Source of the DNA: Halomonas sp. NO4 | GTDB taxonomy: Bacteria; Pseudomonadota; Gammaproteobacteria; Pseudomonadales; Halomonadaceae | DNA: 64,000 bases | Assembly (NCBI RefSeq): GCF_010994375.1 | Contig: NZ_WHMA01000014.1 | Location: forward strand, 27,300 to 91,299 | Direction: 5' to 3' | In this document: piece after piece, positions 10,466 to 19,219 of the stretch | Numbering within the stretch: the first letter of the stretch is position 1 | Layout: each line of letters starts with the position of its first letter | Position numbers and translations under genes: made by a program | The notes under the pieces: generated by a model | The model's input: only the letters and a program-made list of their open reading frames with translations | Told to the model about the DNA's origin: nothing | Databases searched by the model: none

Positions 10466-11623
10466 TCAGGCGCGCCCGAGTCGCTCGCCCAGGGCGTCCA
10501 TGAAGCGCGCACCGGCCTCGAGCTGTTCCACGGCGATGTACTCGTCGGGTTGGTGGGCCTGACTGATGCTGCCGGGGCCGCAGATCACCGTGGGCAGGCC
10601 CTCGCGCTGGAACTGGCCGGCCTCGGTGGCGTAGGCCACGGCGCCGGCCGGGCGCTCGCCGAGCAGCTCGCGACACAGGTCAAGCACCTCGGCGTTGTTG
10701 TCGTCGGCCAGCGCCGGCACCGTGACGTTGAGCGCCTCGGTGACGATGCTGGCTTCCGGGGCGCGGCGGCGCATCGCCGCCTCCAACTCGGCGGCATAGG
10801 CGTCGACCCGGCCTCGCAGCTCCTCGAAGCGGTCCTGGGGCAGGTGGCGGATCTCCCACTCGAAGGTGCACTCGCGGGCCATGATGTTGATCGCCGTGCC
10901 GCCACTGATCCTGCCCACGTGCAGGCTGGAGTGCACCACGTTGAAAGCCTCGTCGACCCGGCCTTCGGCCTTGAGCTGGGCCATCACCTCCTCGATCTTG
11001 GTGACCAGCCGCGCTGCCACGTGGATCGCCGAGACCCCTTGGTCGACCTGGCTGGAGTGGGCCTCGCGGCCGGTGACGGTGGTGCGCAGGTTGGTGGCGC
11101 CCTTGTGGGCCACCACCGGGTGCATCAGGGTCGGCTCGCCGACGATCACCGTCGCCGGGCGCGGGTGGTCGGCTAGCAGCCGCTCGATCATGCGTGGCGC
11201 CCCGATGCAGCCCACCTCTTCGTCGTAGGAGAAGGCCAGCCAGATCGGCCGCTGCAGATCCCGTGTCACCCAGCGCGGCACTTCCGCCAGGGCACAGGCC
11301 AGAAAGCCCTTCATGTCGCAGGTGCCGCGGCCGTAGAGGCGGCCGTTGCCGCCGCTTGTCAGCGTGAAGGGGTCGGTGGACCAGGGCTGGCCATCCACCG
11401 GCACCACGTCGGTGTGGCCGGAGAGCACCACGCCGCCCGCCACGGCGGGGCCGATACGGGCGAGCAGGTTGGCTTTTGTGCCATCGTCGCTCTCGATGCG
11501 CCAGTGCGGCACGTCGTGTTCGTCGAGGTAGGCCTCGACCCATTCGATCAGGGCAAGGTTGGAATCGCGCGACACGGTGGCGAAACCCACCAGCGTTTCC
11601 AGTAGCGGCTCGGCGGTTGTCAT
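10466..11623 (-). CDS. argE: Acetylornithine deacetylase (ArgE, M20 family)
   Basis: This 385-residue cytoplasmic metallohydrolase removes the acetyl group from N-acetylornithine in arginine biosynthesis. M20 metal ligands are visible: SGHTDVVPVDGQPW (about 70-83), then YGRGTCDMKG, the general-base glutamate in SYDEEVGCIG (about 137) and the late histidine in GSISQAHQPDE (about 355). The start at 11623 is chosen because GGAAGG precedes it and it gives MTTAEPLLETL; the reading frame extends 21 residues upstream without support. ArgE and succinyl-diaminopimelate desuccinylase are close relatives; the GCIGAP and CGPGSI contexts favour ArgE. Confidence 0.85.
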   Translation of the reverse strand: MTTAEPLLETLVGFATVSRDSNLALIEWVEAYLDEHDVPHWRIESDDGTKANLLARIGPAVAGGVVLSGHTDVVPVDGQPWSTDPFTLTSGGNGRLYGRGTCDMKGFLACALAEVPRWVTRDLQRPIWLAFSYDEEVGCIGAPRMIERLLADHPRPATVIVGEPTLMHPVVAHKGATNLRTTVTGREAHSSQVDQGVSAIHVAARLVTKIEEVMAQLKAEGRVDEAFNVVHSSLHVGRISGGTAINIMARECTFEWEIRHLPQDRFEELRGRVDAYAAELEAAMRRRAPEASIVTEALNVTVPALADDNNAEVLDLCRELLGERPAGAVAYATEAGQFQREGLPTVICGPGSISQAHQPDEYIAVEQLEAGARFMDALGERLGRA

Positions 11624-11736
11624 GGGGGCCTTCCAGGTGAATCGATCTGGTGCCAGCCTATCATGACTGGCCGGCACGCTGGCCACGCCGTTACCTGGGT
11701 GGTGTAGGCTGGGCGAAAGTGGCAGGGGAGTCCGTC

Positions 11737-12477
11737 ATGTCAGCACGCGCCGCAAGCACCGCCGCCTCATCACAGCCGCCCAGGGAGGAGCCGCCGCGAC
11801 GGCGGGGCAAGCTCAGCGACCGTGTCTATGGCGATATTGTCAACCGCATCATTCGCCGCGAGTTCGGCGAGGGGCAGCGCCTGCCCTCGGAGGAGGCCCT
11901 GGCGCGCCTGCACGGCGTCTCGCGTCCCATCGTGCGCGAGGCGCTGGCCAAGCTGCGCGAGGATGGCCTGATCCGCTCGCACCGCGGCGCCGGCAGCTTC
12001 GTCTGTCTGCGCCCCGACCGCGCCATGCTCGACTTCGCCCCTCTGGAGAGCCTGGCGGAAATCCAGCGCTGTTTCGAGTTCCGCATCGCCGTGGAGGCGG
12101 AATCGGCTCGGCTCGCTGCGCTCAATGCCGATGCCGAGGACCGCGGCGCCATCAGCCAGGCACTGGCGCTGCTCGAGCAGCGCATCCGCGACAACGCCCT
12201 GGGGGTCGATGCCGACTTCGCCTTCCATCTGGCCATTGCCCGGGCCTCCCACAACCGTTTCTTCGCCGAGACGCTGCTCTCGCTGGAGGAGCCGATCACC
12301 TACGGCCAGAACCTGGCTCGCGGGCTTGGGCTGCGGCGTCCCACCCATCACCTGCCCGAAGTGCAGGAGGAGCACCGGCGTATCCACGACAGCATTCTCG
12401 CCGGCGACAGCGAGGAAGCCGGTTGCCGGATGCGCGAGCATCTGAGCAATTCCCGGCGGCGGGTGTTCGAGGGGTGA
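11737..12477 (+). CDS. FadR-subfamily GntR transcriptional regulator of the tartrate locus
   Basis: This 246-residue regulator has an N-terminal GntR winged helix (about residues 22-90: KLSDRVYGDIVNRIIRREF, then GVSRPIVREALAKLREDGL). A C-terminal FCD ligand-binding domain follows, whose metal/ligand histidines appear in DADFAFHLAIARASHN and EEHRRIHDSI. The start at 11737 follows CAGGGGAG. It is directly upstream of and co-directional with a TctCAB transporter and D-tartrate dehydratase, so it probably senses tartrate or a related hydroxy acid and controls that operon. A 244-base gap separates it from tctC. Confidence 0.9.
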   Translation: MSARAASTAASSQPPREEPPRRRGKLSDRVYGDIVNRIIRREFGEGQRLPSEEALARLHGVSRPIVREALAKLREDGLIRSHRGAGSFVCLRPDRAMLDFAPLESLAEIQRCFEFRIAVEAESARLAALNADAEDRGAISQALALLEQRIRDNALGVDADFAFHLAIARASHNRFFAETLLSLEEPITYGQNLARGLGLRRPTHHLPEVQEEHRRIHDSILAGDSEEAGCRMREHLSNSRRRVFEG

Positions 12478-12479
12478 AT

Positions 12480-12507
12480 TTGACAACCTTTACAACTTGG
12501 CTAGCTT
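12480..12507 (+). promoter_or_regulatory. Possible tctC promoter with repeated ACAAC motif
   Basis: TTGACA at 12480-12485 and TAGCTT at 12502-12507 are separated by 16 bases, just after the GntR stop. ACAAC occurs twice, nine bases apart (12483 and 12492), overlapping the -35 region, which could be a GntR half-site array. The -10 is poor, so this is tentative. The rest of the gap to 12721 shows no gene. Confidence 0.3.
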
Positions 12508-12721
12508 CAAGGGAGGTCGCCATGCTCGGATGAGTCGCCGGGCAGCGGCCCGGCAGCCCGGGCCTGAACGTCCTAGCATTGATTGCCGTCCCCGGCTGCC
12601 CCGTGCATGACCCAAGCCTGCACGGTCCGATTCCGTGACAACACCAGCAACAACGGAACGCGTCGGGCTCGCCTCTGTCGTGGGGCCAACCCGCGCGCCC
12701 TGACACGATCGGGAGCATGCC

Positions 12722-13672
12722 ATGAGATTCACCCCCACCACGCTGGCCGGTGCGCTGTCGGCGGTCGCCCTGATAGGCGTCGCCGGTATGGCACAGGCCG
12801 ACTACCCGGAAGAACCCATCACCTATGTCATTCCCTTCGACCCCGGCGGCGAGTCCGATGTGACGGCGCGCTTCCAGGAGCCCCATCTCGAGGAGATCCT
12901 GGGGGTCAGCGTCAACGTCACCCACCGCCCCGGTGGCGGCGGGGCAGTGGCCTGGAGCGAGTTCCAGAATGACGCCGAGCCGGATGGCTACGAGATCATC
13001 GGGGTCAACATCCCGCATATCATCGGCCAGCCGATCCAGCGTGAAGATGCCGGCTTCGAGACCGATGACTGGGAGATCATCACCTTCTTCCACTCCACGC
13101 CCAACGCGCTGATCGTTCCTGCGGACAGCCCCTTCGAGACCCTCGACGACCTGGTCGAGTACGCACGCGAGAACCCCGAGGCCGTCACCCTGGGCGGCAG
13201 CGGCACCTACAGCGCCAACCACCTGGGCGCGCTGCGCCTCGAGCGCGAGGCCGACATCGACATCACCTACATTCCCTTCACCGGGACCGGCCCGCTGCCC
13301 GCCGCCATTGAAGGCGGCCATGTTTCCGGCATTTTCAACTACACCATGCTCGGCGTGCAGATGGAGGATCGCGCCCGGGTGCTGGCGGTGGCCGCCGAGG
13401 AGCGGGTGCCGGCGCTGCCTGATGCGCCTACCTTCAAGGAGCAGGGCTACGACATCGTGGGCGGCGCCTACCGTGGCGTGGCTGCCCCGACGGGCACGCC
13501 CGACGAGGTCATCGAGGTCCTCGAGGAGGCCTTCGCCGAGGCCAACCGGGAGATCGCCTCGGAACAGGAGCCGCTGGGTTTCGTGATGGAGTACATCACC
13601 GGTGACGAGGTCAACGAGGTGATGAACATGCTCCGCGAGGCCTACGGCCCGATTCTCGAAGAAGCCGAGTAA
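12722..13672 (+). CDS. Tripartite tricarboxylate transporter, substrate-binding protein (TctC/Bug family)
   Basis: This 316-residue periplasmic binding protein delivers a carboxylate to the TctAB membrane complex. It has a clear signal peptide (residues 1-26, cut after GMAQA). Bug-family landmarks follow: ITYVIPFDPGGESDV, HRPGGGGAVAW and the conserved late FKEQGYDIVGGAYRGVAAPTG segment. Genes for TctA, TctB and D-tartrate dehydratase follow in order, so the ligand is most likely D-tartrate or a close hydroxydicarboxylate. A hairpin separates it from tctA, consistent with the binding protein being made in excess. Confidence 0.92.
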   Translation: MRFTPTTLAGALSAVALIGVAGMAQADYPEEPITYVIPFDPGGESDVTARFQEPHLEEILGVSVNVTHRPGGGGAVAWSEFQNDAEPDGYEIIGVNIPHIIGQPIQREDAGFETDDWEIITFFHSTPNALIVPADSPFETLDDLVEYARENPEAVTLGGSGTYSANHLGALRLEREADIDITYIPFTGTGPLPAAIEGGHVSGIFNYTMLGVQMEDRARVLAVAAEERVPALPDAPTFKEQGYDIVGGAYRGVAAPTGTPDEVIEVLEEAFAEANREIASEQEPLGFVMEYITGDEVNEVMNMLREAYGPILEEAE

Positions 13673-13679
13673 CCCTCCC

Positions 13680-13713
13680 CGAATCGAGGCTCCCATGCCG
13701 GGGCCTCGATTCG
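13680..13713 (+). terminator. Intercistronic hairpin between tctC and tctA
   Basis: A perfect 11-base stem, CGAATCGAGGC with GCCTCGATTCG, encloses a 12-base loop seven bases after the tctC stop. Such elements commonly cause partial termination or stabilise upstream mRNA so that binding protein exceeds permease. Confidence 0.6.
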
Positions 13714-13763
13714 TGTCGTTGCCGACGCGCAGCGCGGGCTCGCCACTGCAGGGAGGGAATTGA

Positions 13764-15302
13764 ATGGACATGCTGCTGCAGGCGCTGGCTACGCTGATGA
13801 CCTTCGAGAGCGTCATCACGGTGCTGGTGGGCGTGTCGGCCGGCCTGCTGATCGGCTCGCTGCCCGGCCTCACCGCAACCATGGCGCTGGCTGTGCTGCT
13901 GCCCTTCACCTTTTCCATGGAGGCCTTGCAGGGGCTAATCGCCCTGGGCGCTGTCTACATGGGCTCCATCTACGGCGGTGCCTTTACGGCGATCCTGATC
14001 AACACCCCGGGCACGCCGTCCTCCATCGCCACCACTTTCGACGGCTATCCGATGGCTCGCCAGGGGCGCGCCTACGAGGCGCTGGCCGGGGCCACCATCG
14101 CTTCGGTGATCGGCGGCGTGGTTGGTGTCACCTTTCTGCTGATCCTGGCGCCGCCCTTGGCTAGGCTCGCCGTGGCCTTCGGCCCGGCGGAGATGTTCTG
14201 GGTGGCGATGCTGGGCCTGACCCTGGTGGCGAGCCTCTCTACCGGCTCGCTGCTCAAGGGGCTGCTGGGCGGGTGCCTTGGCATGATGTTGAGCACCATC
14301 GGAGTGTCGCCGATCGGCGGCGAGACGCGCTTTACCTTCGGCTACCCGCCGCTGCAGGGGGGCATCGAGCTGATCGTCGCCCTGATCGGGCTCTTCGTGA
14401 TCCCCGAGCTGTTGACCATGGCTGCCGAGGGGCGCGGTGCGCTCGCCCAGGAGGGGCGCTTCGGCCAGGGCGAGGCGTCGATCCGCCAGATATTCCGGCG
14501 CGTGCTGGGCAAGCCGGTCAACCTGATCCGCTCTTGCCTGATCGGCCAGATCATCGCCGTCATCCCCGGTGCTGGCGGCAACGTGACGAGCCTGGTGGCC
14601 TACAACGAGGCGCGCCGCTTCTCCCGCGACCCCGAGAGCTTCGGCAAGGGCAACCTGGAAGGGGTGGTGGCCTCGGAGTCGAGCAACAACGTGATGGTGG
14701 CCGGCAGCATGATCCCGCTGCTCACGCTTGGCATTCCCGGGGCGCCGCCAGATGCCGTGATCCTCGGTGTGCTGATGATGCACGGTCTGCGCCCGGGGCT
14801 CGACCTGTTCACTGAATCGGGCGTACTCACCAACGGCTTCATCCTGTCGATGGGCCTGGCGGCGCTGATGCTGCTGCCGGTGGGCCTGCTCGGTGCGCGC
14901 CTCATCCATCGCATCGTGATCAAGACCCCTTACCACTTCCTGGTGCCGTGCATCGCCATGGTTACCATCCTTGGCACCTTCGCCCTGCGCAACAGCCTGC
15001 TCGATGTCGGCATCATGCTGATCCTGGGCAGCGTCGGCTACTTTCTGCGCCTGATCGGCATCCACCCGGCGCCCATCGTGCTGGGGCTGATCCTTGGTGG
15101 GATCGCCGAACAGGGGTACGTGCAAACGATGCTGGCGGCGGTGGTCGACCCCATTCCCTGGCTGCGCCTGGTACACAACCCTCTCTCCATGGTGCTGGCC
15201 GGCCTGGTGGTGCTGGCCACGACGACGGTGCTGCTGCCGGCCTGGCTGGAGCGGCGCAGCCGCCCCGACCGAAAGGCGTCCGAGCGCGGAGGTGAGACAT
15301 GA
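13764..15302 (+). CDS. Tripartite tricarboxylate transporter large permease TctA
   Basis: This 512-residue polytopic inner-membrane protein has about 10-12 hydrophobic segments and is the transport channel of a TctABC carrier driven by ion gradients. Family landmarks are GSLPGLTATMALAVLLPFTF (about 30-50), YGGAFTAILINTPGTPSSIATTFDGYPMA (about 72-100), IPGAGGNVTSLVAYNEARR (about 268) and LTLGIPGAPPDAVILGVLMMHGLRPG (about 320). GGGAGGGAATTG precedes the ATG. It overlaps tctB by four bases, indicating translational coupling. Confidence 0.95.
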   Translation: MDMLLQALATLMTFESVITVLVGVSAGLLIGSLPGLTATMALAVLLPFTFSMEALQGLIALGAVYMGSIYGGAFTAILINTPGTPSSIATTFDGYPMARQGRAYEALAGATIASVIGGVVGVTFLLILAPPLARLAVAFGPAEMFWVAMLGLTLVASLSTGSLLKGLLGGCLGMMLSTIGVSPIGGETRFTFGYPPLQGGIELIVALIGLFVIPELLTMAAEGRGALAQEGRFGQGEASIRQIFRRVLGKPVNLIRSCLIGQIIAVIPGAGGNVTSLVAYNEARRFSRDPESFGKGNLEGVVASESSNNVMVAGSMIPLLTLGIPGAPPDAVILGVLMMHGLRPGLDLFTESGVLTNGFILSMGLAALMLLPVGLLGARLIHRIVIKTPYHFLVPCIAMVTILGTFALRNSLLDVGIMLILGSVGYFLRLIGIHPAPIVLGLILGGIAEQGYVQTMLAAVVDPIPWLRLVHNPLSMVLAGLVVLATTTVLLPAWLERRSRPDRKASERGGET

Positions 15303-15754
15303 TTCTGCGCCTGAACACCGACATCGCCGCCGGTGTCTTCGGCCTGGCCTTCGCCGCCGGGCTGTGGCTGCCACGCGCCGAGATGGGCCGGTTAAGCATT
15401 CTTTTTCCGCGCGCCGTGCTGGTCATCATGACGGTGATCGCCGTGGCGCTCATCATCAAGGGCATGGTGCGCCCGGCGGGGCGCCAGGTCGAGATCACCG
15501 GCAGTCCGCGCCGCCTGCTGGTGGTGATGGCCAGCTTCTTCGTCTGGTGGTTCGCCATCGGCGAGTTGGGCTTCGTTGTCTCCACCTTTGTGGCGCTGTT
15601 GCTGCTCACCTGGTACCTGGCCCGTGTCCATGGGCCAGTTGCCTGGTCGCGCCTGCTGCGCTGGGTGCCCGTCATCGGCGCCCTAGTGGCCGCCTTCTAC
15701 CTCACCTTCACAGAGATACTCAATGTCCGCCTGCCCACGGGGCTGCTGTTCTAG
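15299..15754 (+). CDS. Tripartite tricarboxylate transporter small permease TctB
   Basis: This 151-residue membrane protein has four predicted hydrophobic segments (about 9-27, 33-55, 72-105 and 119-140), the size and layout of TctB subunits. Here it is on the downstream side of tctA with an ATGA overlap, whereas many tct operons run C-B-A. It provides the small membrane subunit of the same carrier. Sequence conservation in this family is low, so the assignment rests on topology and position. Confidence 0.88.
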   Translation: MILRLNTDIAAGVFGLAFAAGLWLPRAEMGRLSILFPRAVLVIMTVIAVALIIKGMVRPAGRQVEITGSPRRLLVVMASFFVWWFAIGELGFVVSTFVALLLLTWYLARVHGPVAWSRLLRWVPVIGALVAAFYLTFTEILNVRLPTGLLF

Positions 15755-15771
15755 GAGTCTGGGAGCCAAGC

Positions 15772-16938
15772 ATGCGAATCACCGACATCCGCGAGGCGCG
15801 CGTCTCGATCGCCTCCGACATCGCCAATGCCTACATTTCATTCGCCCGCATGGACGTCTCGGTGCTGGCCATCCATACCGATGCCCGGGTCGACGGCCGG
15901 CCGGTGGTGGGCTACGGCTTCAACTCCAACGGCCGCTACGCCCAGAGCGGCCTGCTGCGCGAGCGCTTCCTGCCCCGCCTGCGCGAGGCCGACCCGGCGA
16001 GCCTGTGCGACGAGAGCGGCGCCAACCTCGACCCCTTCCAGGTGTGGGACACCCTGATGGCCAACGAGAAACCCGGCGGCCACGGCGAGCGCTCGGTAGC
16101 GGTGGGTATCATCGACATGGCGGTGTGGGACATCGTCGCCAAGATAGAGCAGCGCCCCCTGGCCCAGGTGCTCGCTGAGCGCTTCGGCGATGGCCAAGTG
16201 GACGCACGGGTGCCGGTGTATGCCGCCGGTGGCTACTACTATCCCGGCAAACCGGTCAGCGCCCTCAAGGAGGAGATGCGCGACTATCTCGACCTGGGCT
16301 ACACCTGCACCAAGATGAAGATCGGCGGCGTGCCCCTGGAAGAGGACCTGGATCGCGTGGAGGGCGCCCTCGCGGTGGTCGGCGACGCCGCGCGCCTGGC
16401 CGTGGACGCCAACGGGCGCTTCGATTTGCAGACCGCACTGGCCTTCGCCGAGGGCTTGGAGCCCTATGGCCTGCGCTGGTACGAGGAGGCGGGCGACCCC
16501 CTCGACTACGCCCTGCAGCAGCAGCTCGGCGAGCACTATGCGCCGCCCATGGCCACCGGCGAGAACCTCTTCTCCCATCAGGACGTCCGCAATCTGCTGC
16601 GCTACGGCGGCATGCGCGCCGACCGCGACATCCTGCAGATGGACCCGGTGCTCAGCTACGGCCTGGTCGAATACCTTCGCATGCTCGACGAATTGCGACG
16701 CCACGGCTGGTCGCCGCGTCAGTGCATCCCCCACGGCGGCCACCAGTTCGCGCTTCAGATTGCCGCCGGCCTGAAACTGGGCGGCAACGAGTCCTACCCG
16801 CGAGTCTTCGCGCCGTTCGGCGGATTCGCCGATTCCACGCCGGTGGAAGAGGGGCGGGTGGCCTTGCCCGAGGTGCCGGGCATTGGCTTCGAGGACAAGG
16901 GTGAGCTCATGGCGGTGTTCAACGAGCACCTGGGCTGA
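15772..16938 (+). CDS. tarD: D(-)-tartrate dehydratase (enolase superfamily)
   Basis: This 388-residue enzyme dehydrates D-tartrate to oxaloacetate. It has the mandelate-racemase-like barrel with all catalytic groups where expected: KMKIGG with Lys181 and Lys183, metal ligands Asp212, Glu238 and Glu264 (GENLFSHQD), and His321 in CIPHGGHQ. Long stretches such as VGYGFNSNGRY, NEKPGGHGERSVAVG and YAAGGYYYPGK match my memory of the characterised Bradyrhizobium enzyme nearly throughout. GGGAG precedes ATG 15772, which gives the 388-residue family length. Oxaloacetate would feed directly into the citric acid cycle. It is last in the tctC-tctA-tctB-tarD operon. Confidence 0.9.
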   Translation: MRITDIREARVSIASDIANAYISFARMDVSVLAIHTDARVDGRPVVGYGFNSNGRYAQSGLLRERFLPRLREADPASLCDESGANLDPFQVWDTLMANEKPGGHGERSVAVGIIDMAVWDIVAKIEQRPLAQVLAERFGDGQVDARVPVYAAGGYYYPGKPVSALKEEMRDYLDLGYTCTKMKIGGVPLEEDLDRVEGALAVVGDAARLAVDANGRFDLQTALAFAEGLEPYGLRWYEEAGDPLDYALQQQLGEHYAPPMATGENLFSHQDVRNLLRYGGMRADRDILQMDPVLSYGLVEYLRMLDELRRHGWSPRQCIPHGGHQFALQIAAGLKLGGNESYPRVFAPFGGFADSTPVEEGRVALPEVPGIGFEDKGELMAVFNEHLG

Positions 16939-16944
16939 GGGTGG

Positions 16945-17808
16945 CTATTCCTGGTCCGGGCCCTGACCGAACCCGAACCGCTCCTTCAATTTCCCCCGGA
17001 TCAGGTAAAGCAGCAAGCCGAAGAGCAGGGCGAACAATGCTCCCCAGAACGTCAGGAACTTTTCCCAGAAGACTTGCCAGAGCTCGCTTGCCATGCCCAT
17101 AGCGACTGCCATCCGGTCGACCTCTACCCGTATCTGCAGCGTGGCGGCCGACTTGGGAACGGGCGCGCCGCTGCAGTCCCGAGAGTCGAATAGCTCGACA
17201 TCCGCCCCGACATCGAAGGTGCCCGCCCGCTGGGGCGTCAACTGGAAGCGCACCTCTGACCCAGCCGGATGGATCCGGATGCACTGGGTCTGGGCAGGTT
17301 CGATCTCGAAGGCGGGCGCGAAGGGAGCCACCCTGGCCGAGTCGCCCACCGCGGGTACGGTCGTCTCGTCCTGGATCAGGTGTGCTGGAAAGTCAGCGTC
17401 GAACTCGGTGCCGCCGATCCAGACCCTGAGCTCCCCGGGGAGCCCCGGGAGAGTTAGCTGCTCGTCGGCACCCAGCACCACGACGTACTCCTCGAGCAGG
17501 GGCGGTGCCTGTGCCCCCGATGCGTTCTGCCCGCTCTCGTCAGGTTCCTCGGTGCCGACGTCTGGCGTGGCCATTTCGGGCAACGGCGCCTCTTCCAGGA
17601 ATTCCGGTCCAAGGGCGGGGGCCACCAAGACCGGCGGCTCTTCCACGAATTCCGGAAGGGGGTAGAGGGAGACGGGATCGCGGGATTCTTCGGTGGAGGC
17701 CGGGGTCTCTTCCCCCTCCTCGGAACAGGCCGCCAACACCGCGAGGAGCAGCCAGAGCAGAAATAGAGCGACGCCGATACGCGGCTTGGGAGAGGAGGGT
17801 AGTGTCAT
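16945..17808 (-). CDS. Uncharacterised lipoprotein with C-terminal membrane anchor
   Basis: This 287-residue protein is not assigned to a known family. The N-terminus is a lipoprotein signal (FLLWLLLAVLAAC, with cysteine about residue 28). A Pro/Glu-rich low-complexity stretch (30-105) follows, then a beta-rich region (about 105-235). A hydrophobic helix near the end (FLTFWGALFALLFGLLLYLI, about 251-270) precedes a basic tail. Two membrane attachments imply the central domain sits in the periplasm tethered at both ends. It is convergent with tarD, only six bases apart, and its promoter would lie in the 17809-17931 gap. Confidence 0.75.
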   Translation of the reverse strand: MTLPSSPKPRIGVALFLLWLLLAVLAACSEEGEETPASTEESRDPVSLYPLPEFVEEPPVLVAPALGPEFLEEAPLPEMATPDVGTEEPDESGQNASGAQAPPLLEEYVVVLGADEQLTLPGLPGELRVWIGGTEFDADFPAHLIQDETTVPAVGDSARVAPFAPAFEIEPAQTQCIRIHPAGSEVRFQLTPQRAGTFDVGADVELFDSRDCSGAPVPKSAATLQIRVEVDRMAVAMGMASELWQVFWEKFLTFWGALFALLFGLLLYLIRGKLKERFGFGQGPDQE

Positions 17809-17931
17809 GGTGGTTACCCTCAGGGGACTGGTATCCTCAGTAGGCGCGGGGTGAACGTGCGTGCCCCCTTGAGTTCAATGTATGCCATGTCCCGCGCGTC
17901 TGCCCCTCCCACTCCGATGGAGGAGAGTTCT

Positions 17932-18291
17932 ATGAGCTATGTCGACGCCTTCGTCCTGCCCGTCCCGCTCGGCCAGCTGGACGACTATTTACGTCTGGCC
18001 CGTCGCGCCGGCGAGATATGGAAGGAGTACGGGGCTCTGGAGTACGTGGAGTGCGTGGGCGACGATGTCAGGCCGGGTGAGCTCACGTCCTTTCACCAAA
18101 GCGTCAAGCTGGAGGCCGGCGAGACGGTGATCTTCGCCTGGGTATGCTACGCTTCGCGCGCTGACCGTGACCGCATTCTCGAGCAGGTGATCAACGACCC
18201 CCGCCTCGCTGACATGATGGATTATGCCAAGCTGCCCTTTGACGCCAAGCGGCTGTTCTGGGGCGGCTTCATGGAGCGCATCCGGCTGTGA
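17932..18291 (+). CDS. DUF1428 family protein (YbaA-like)
   Basis: This 119-residue protein belongs to a small cytoplasmic dimeric alpha-beta barrel family of unknown function. The recognisable start MSYVDAFVLPVP and the conserved ending DAKRLFWGGFM fit DUF1428. The start at 17932 is set by a strong GGAGGAGAG four bases upstream; the open frame begins 27 codons earlier without support. The stop overlaps the next gene's GTG, so the two are probably translated together. Confidence 0.88.
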   Translation: MSYVDAFVLPVPLGQLDDYLRLARRAGEIWKEYGALEYVECVGDDVRPGELTSFHQSVKLEAGETVIFAWVCYASRADRDRILEQVINDPRLADMMDYAKLPFDAKRLFWGGFMERIRL

Positions 18292-19196
18292 GCGGCGGGG
18301 CGAGTTCCGAAAGCCCCATGAGCGACGCCCGCTGGGTGGATCGAACGGCCTATCCTTTCGAGTCCCGCTATTTCGCGGTGCCCGCCGGCAGGCTGCACTA
18401 TGTCGATGAAGGAACCGGCAGCCCTATCGTCATGCTCCACGGCAACCCCACCTGGTCGTTTCTGTATCGCGATCTCATCCAGCGCTTTCGCGCGAAGTAC
18501 CGGTGCATCGCCGTGGATCACCTCGGCTTCGGCCTCTCGGACAAGCCCCGGGAGTGGCGCTATCTGCCCCAGGACCACGCCAAGAACCTGGCCACGCTGA
18601 TCGATGAGCTGGGGCTCAAGGACATCACGCTGGTCCTGCAGGACTGGGGTGGCCCCATCGGGCTGAACTATGCCGTGGCCCAGCCAGACAAGATCGCTCG
18701 TCTCGTGCTGATGAATACCTGGGCCTGGCCGGTCGATCGCGATTTCCACTTTATCGCGTTCAGTGGCCTCATGGGTGGGCCGGTGGGGCGATGGCTCATT
18801 CGCCGTTACAACGCCTTTGCGCGGCTATTGTTGCCTCTTGCCTTCGCTGACCGGCGCAAGCTCGGGGCGAGCGCCCACCGGCATTACCTGTGCCCCCTGA
18901 GCCGACCGGAGGACAGGCAGGGCTGCCTGGTATTCCCCAGGCAAATCCTCGCCTCGACGCCCTGGCTGTCGCAGCTCTGGCAGAGCATGCCGCGGTTGCA
19001 GGGAAAGCCCGCGCTGCTCGTCTGGGGCATGAAGGACATCGCGTTTCGCGACAAAGAACTGAAGCGCTGGGAGCAAGCCTTCCCTGACGCGCAAACCGTG
19101 CGCCTCGGTTCGGTGGGCCATTTTGTGCCGGAGGAAGCGCCGGACGAGCTGGCCGCGGCGCTGGGGCGATTCCTGGCGGCGACCGAGTCTGCCTAA
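18288..19196 (+). CDS. Haloalkane dehalogenase-type alpha/beta hydrolase
   Basis: This 302-residue alpha/beta-fold hydrolase has an aspartate nucleophile: LQDWGGPIGL (Asp119, with Trp120 next to it) replaces the usual serine elbow. HGNPTWSFLYR supplies the halide-binding Asn53, GMKD the acid Asp250 and VGHFVPEE the base His278. This set is characteristic of haloalkane dehalogenases, which hydrolyse carbon-halogen bonds; natural substrates are often unknown. GTG at 18288 overlaps the DUF1428 stop (GTGA) and suggests coupling; an ATG at 18318 is a reasonable alternative start and still keeps the full domain. Confidence 0.85.
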   Translation: MSGGASSESPMSDARWVDRTAYPFESRYFAVPAGRLHYVDEGTGSPIVMLHGNPTWSFLYRDLIQRFRAKYRCIAVDHLGFGLSDKPREWRYLPQDHAKNLATLIDELGLKDITLVLQDWGGPIGLNYAVAQPDKIARLVLMNTWAWPVDRDFHFIAFSGLMGGPVGRWLIRRYNAFARLLLPLAFADRRKLGASAHRHYLCPLSRPEDRQGCLVFPRQILASTPWLSQLWQSMPRLQGKPALLVWGMKDIAFRDKELKRWEQAFPDAQTVRLGSVGHFVPEEAPDELAAALGRFLAATESA

Positions 19197-19219
19197 CTGT
19201 GTCCGGAAACCCGCTCTCC

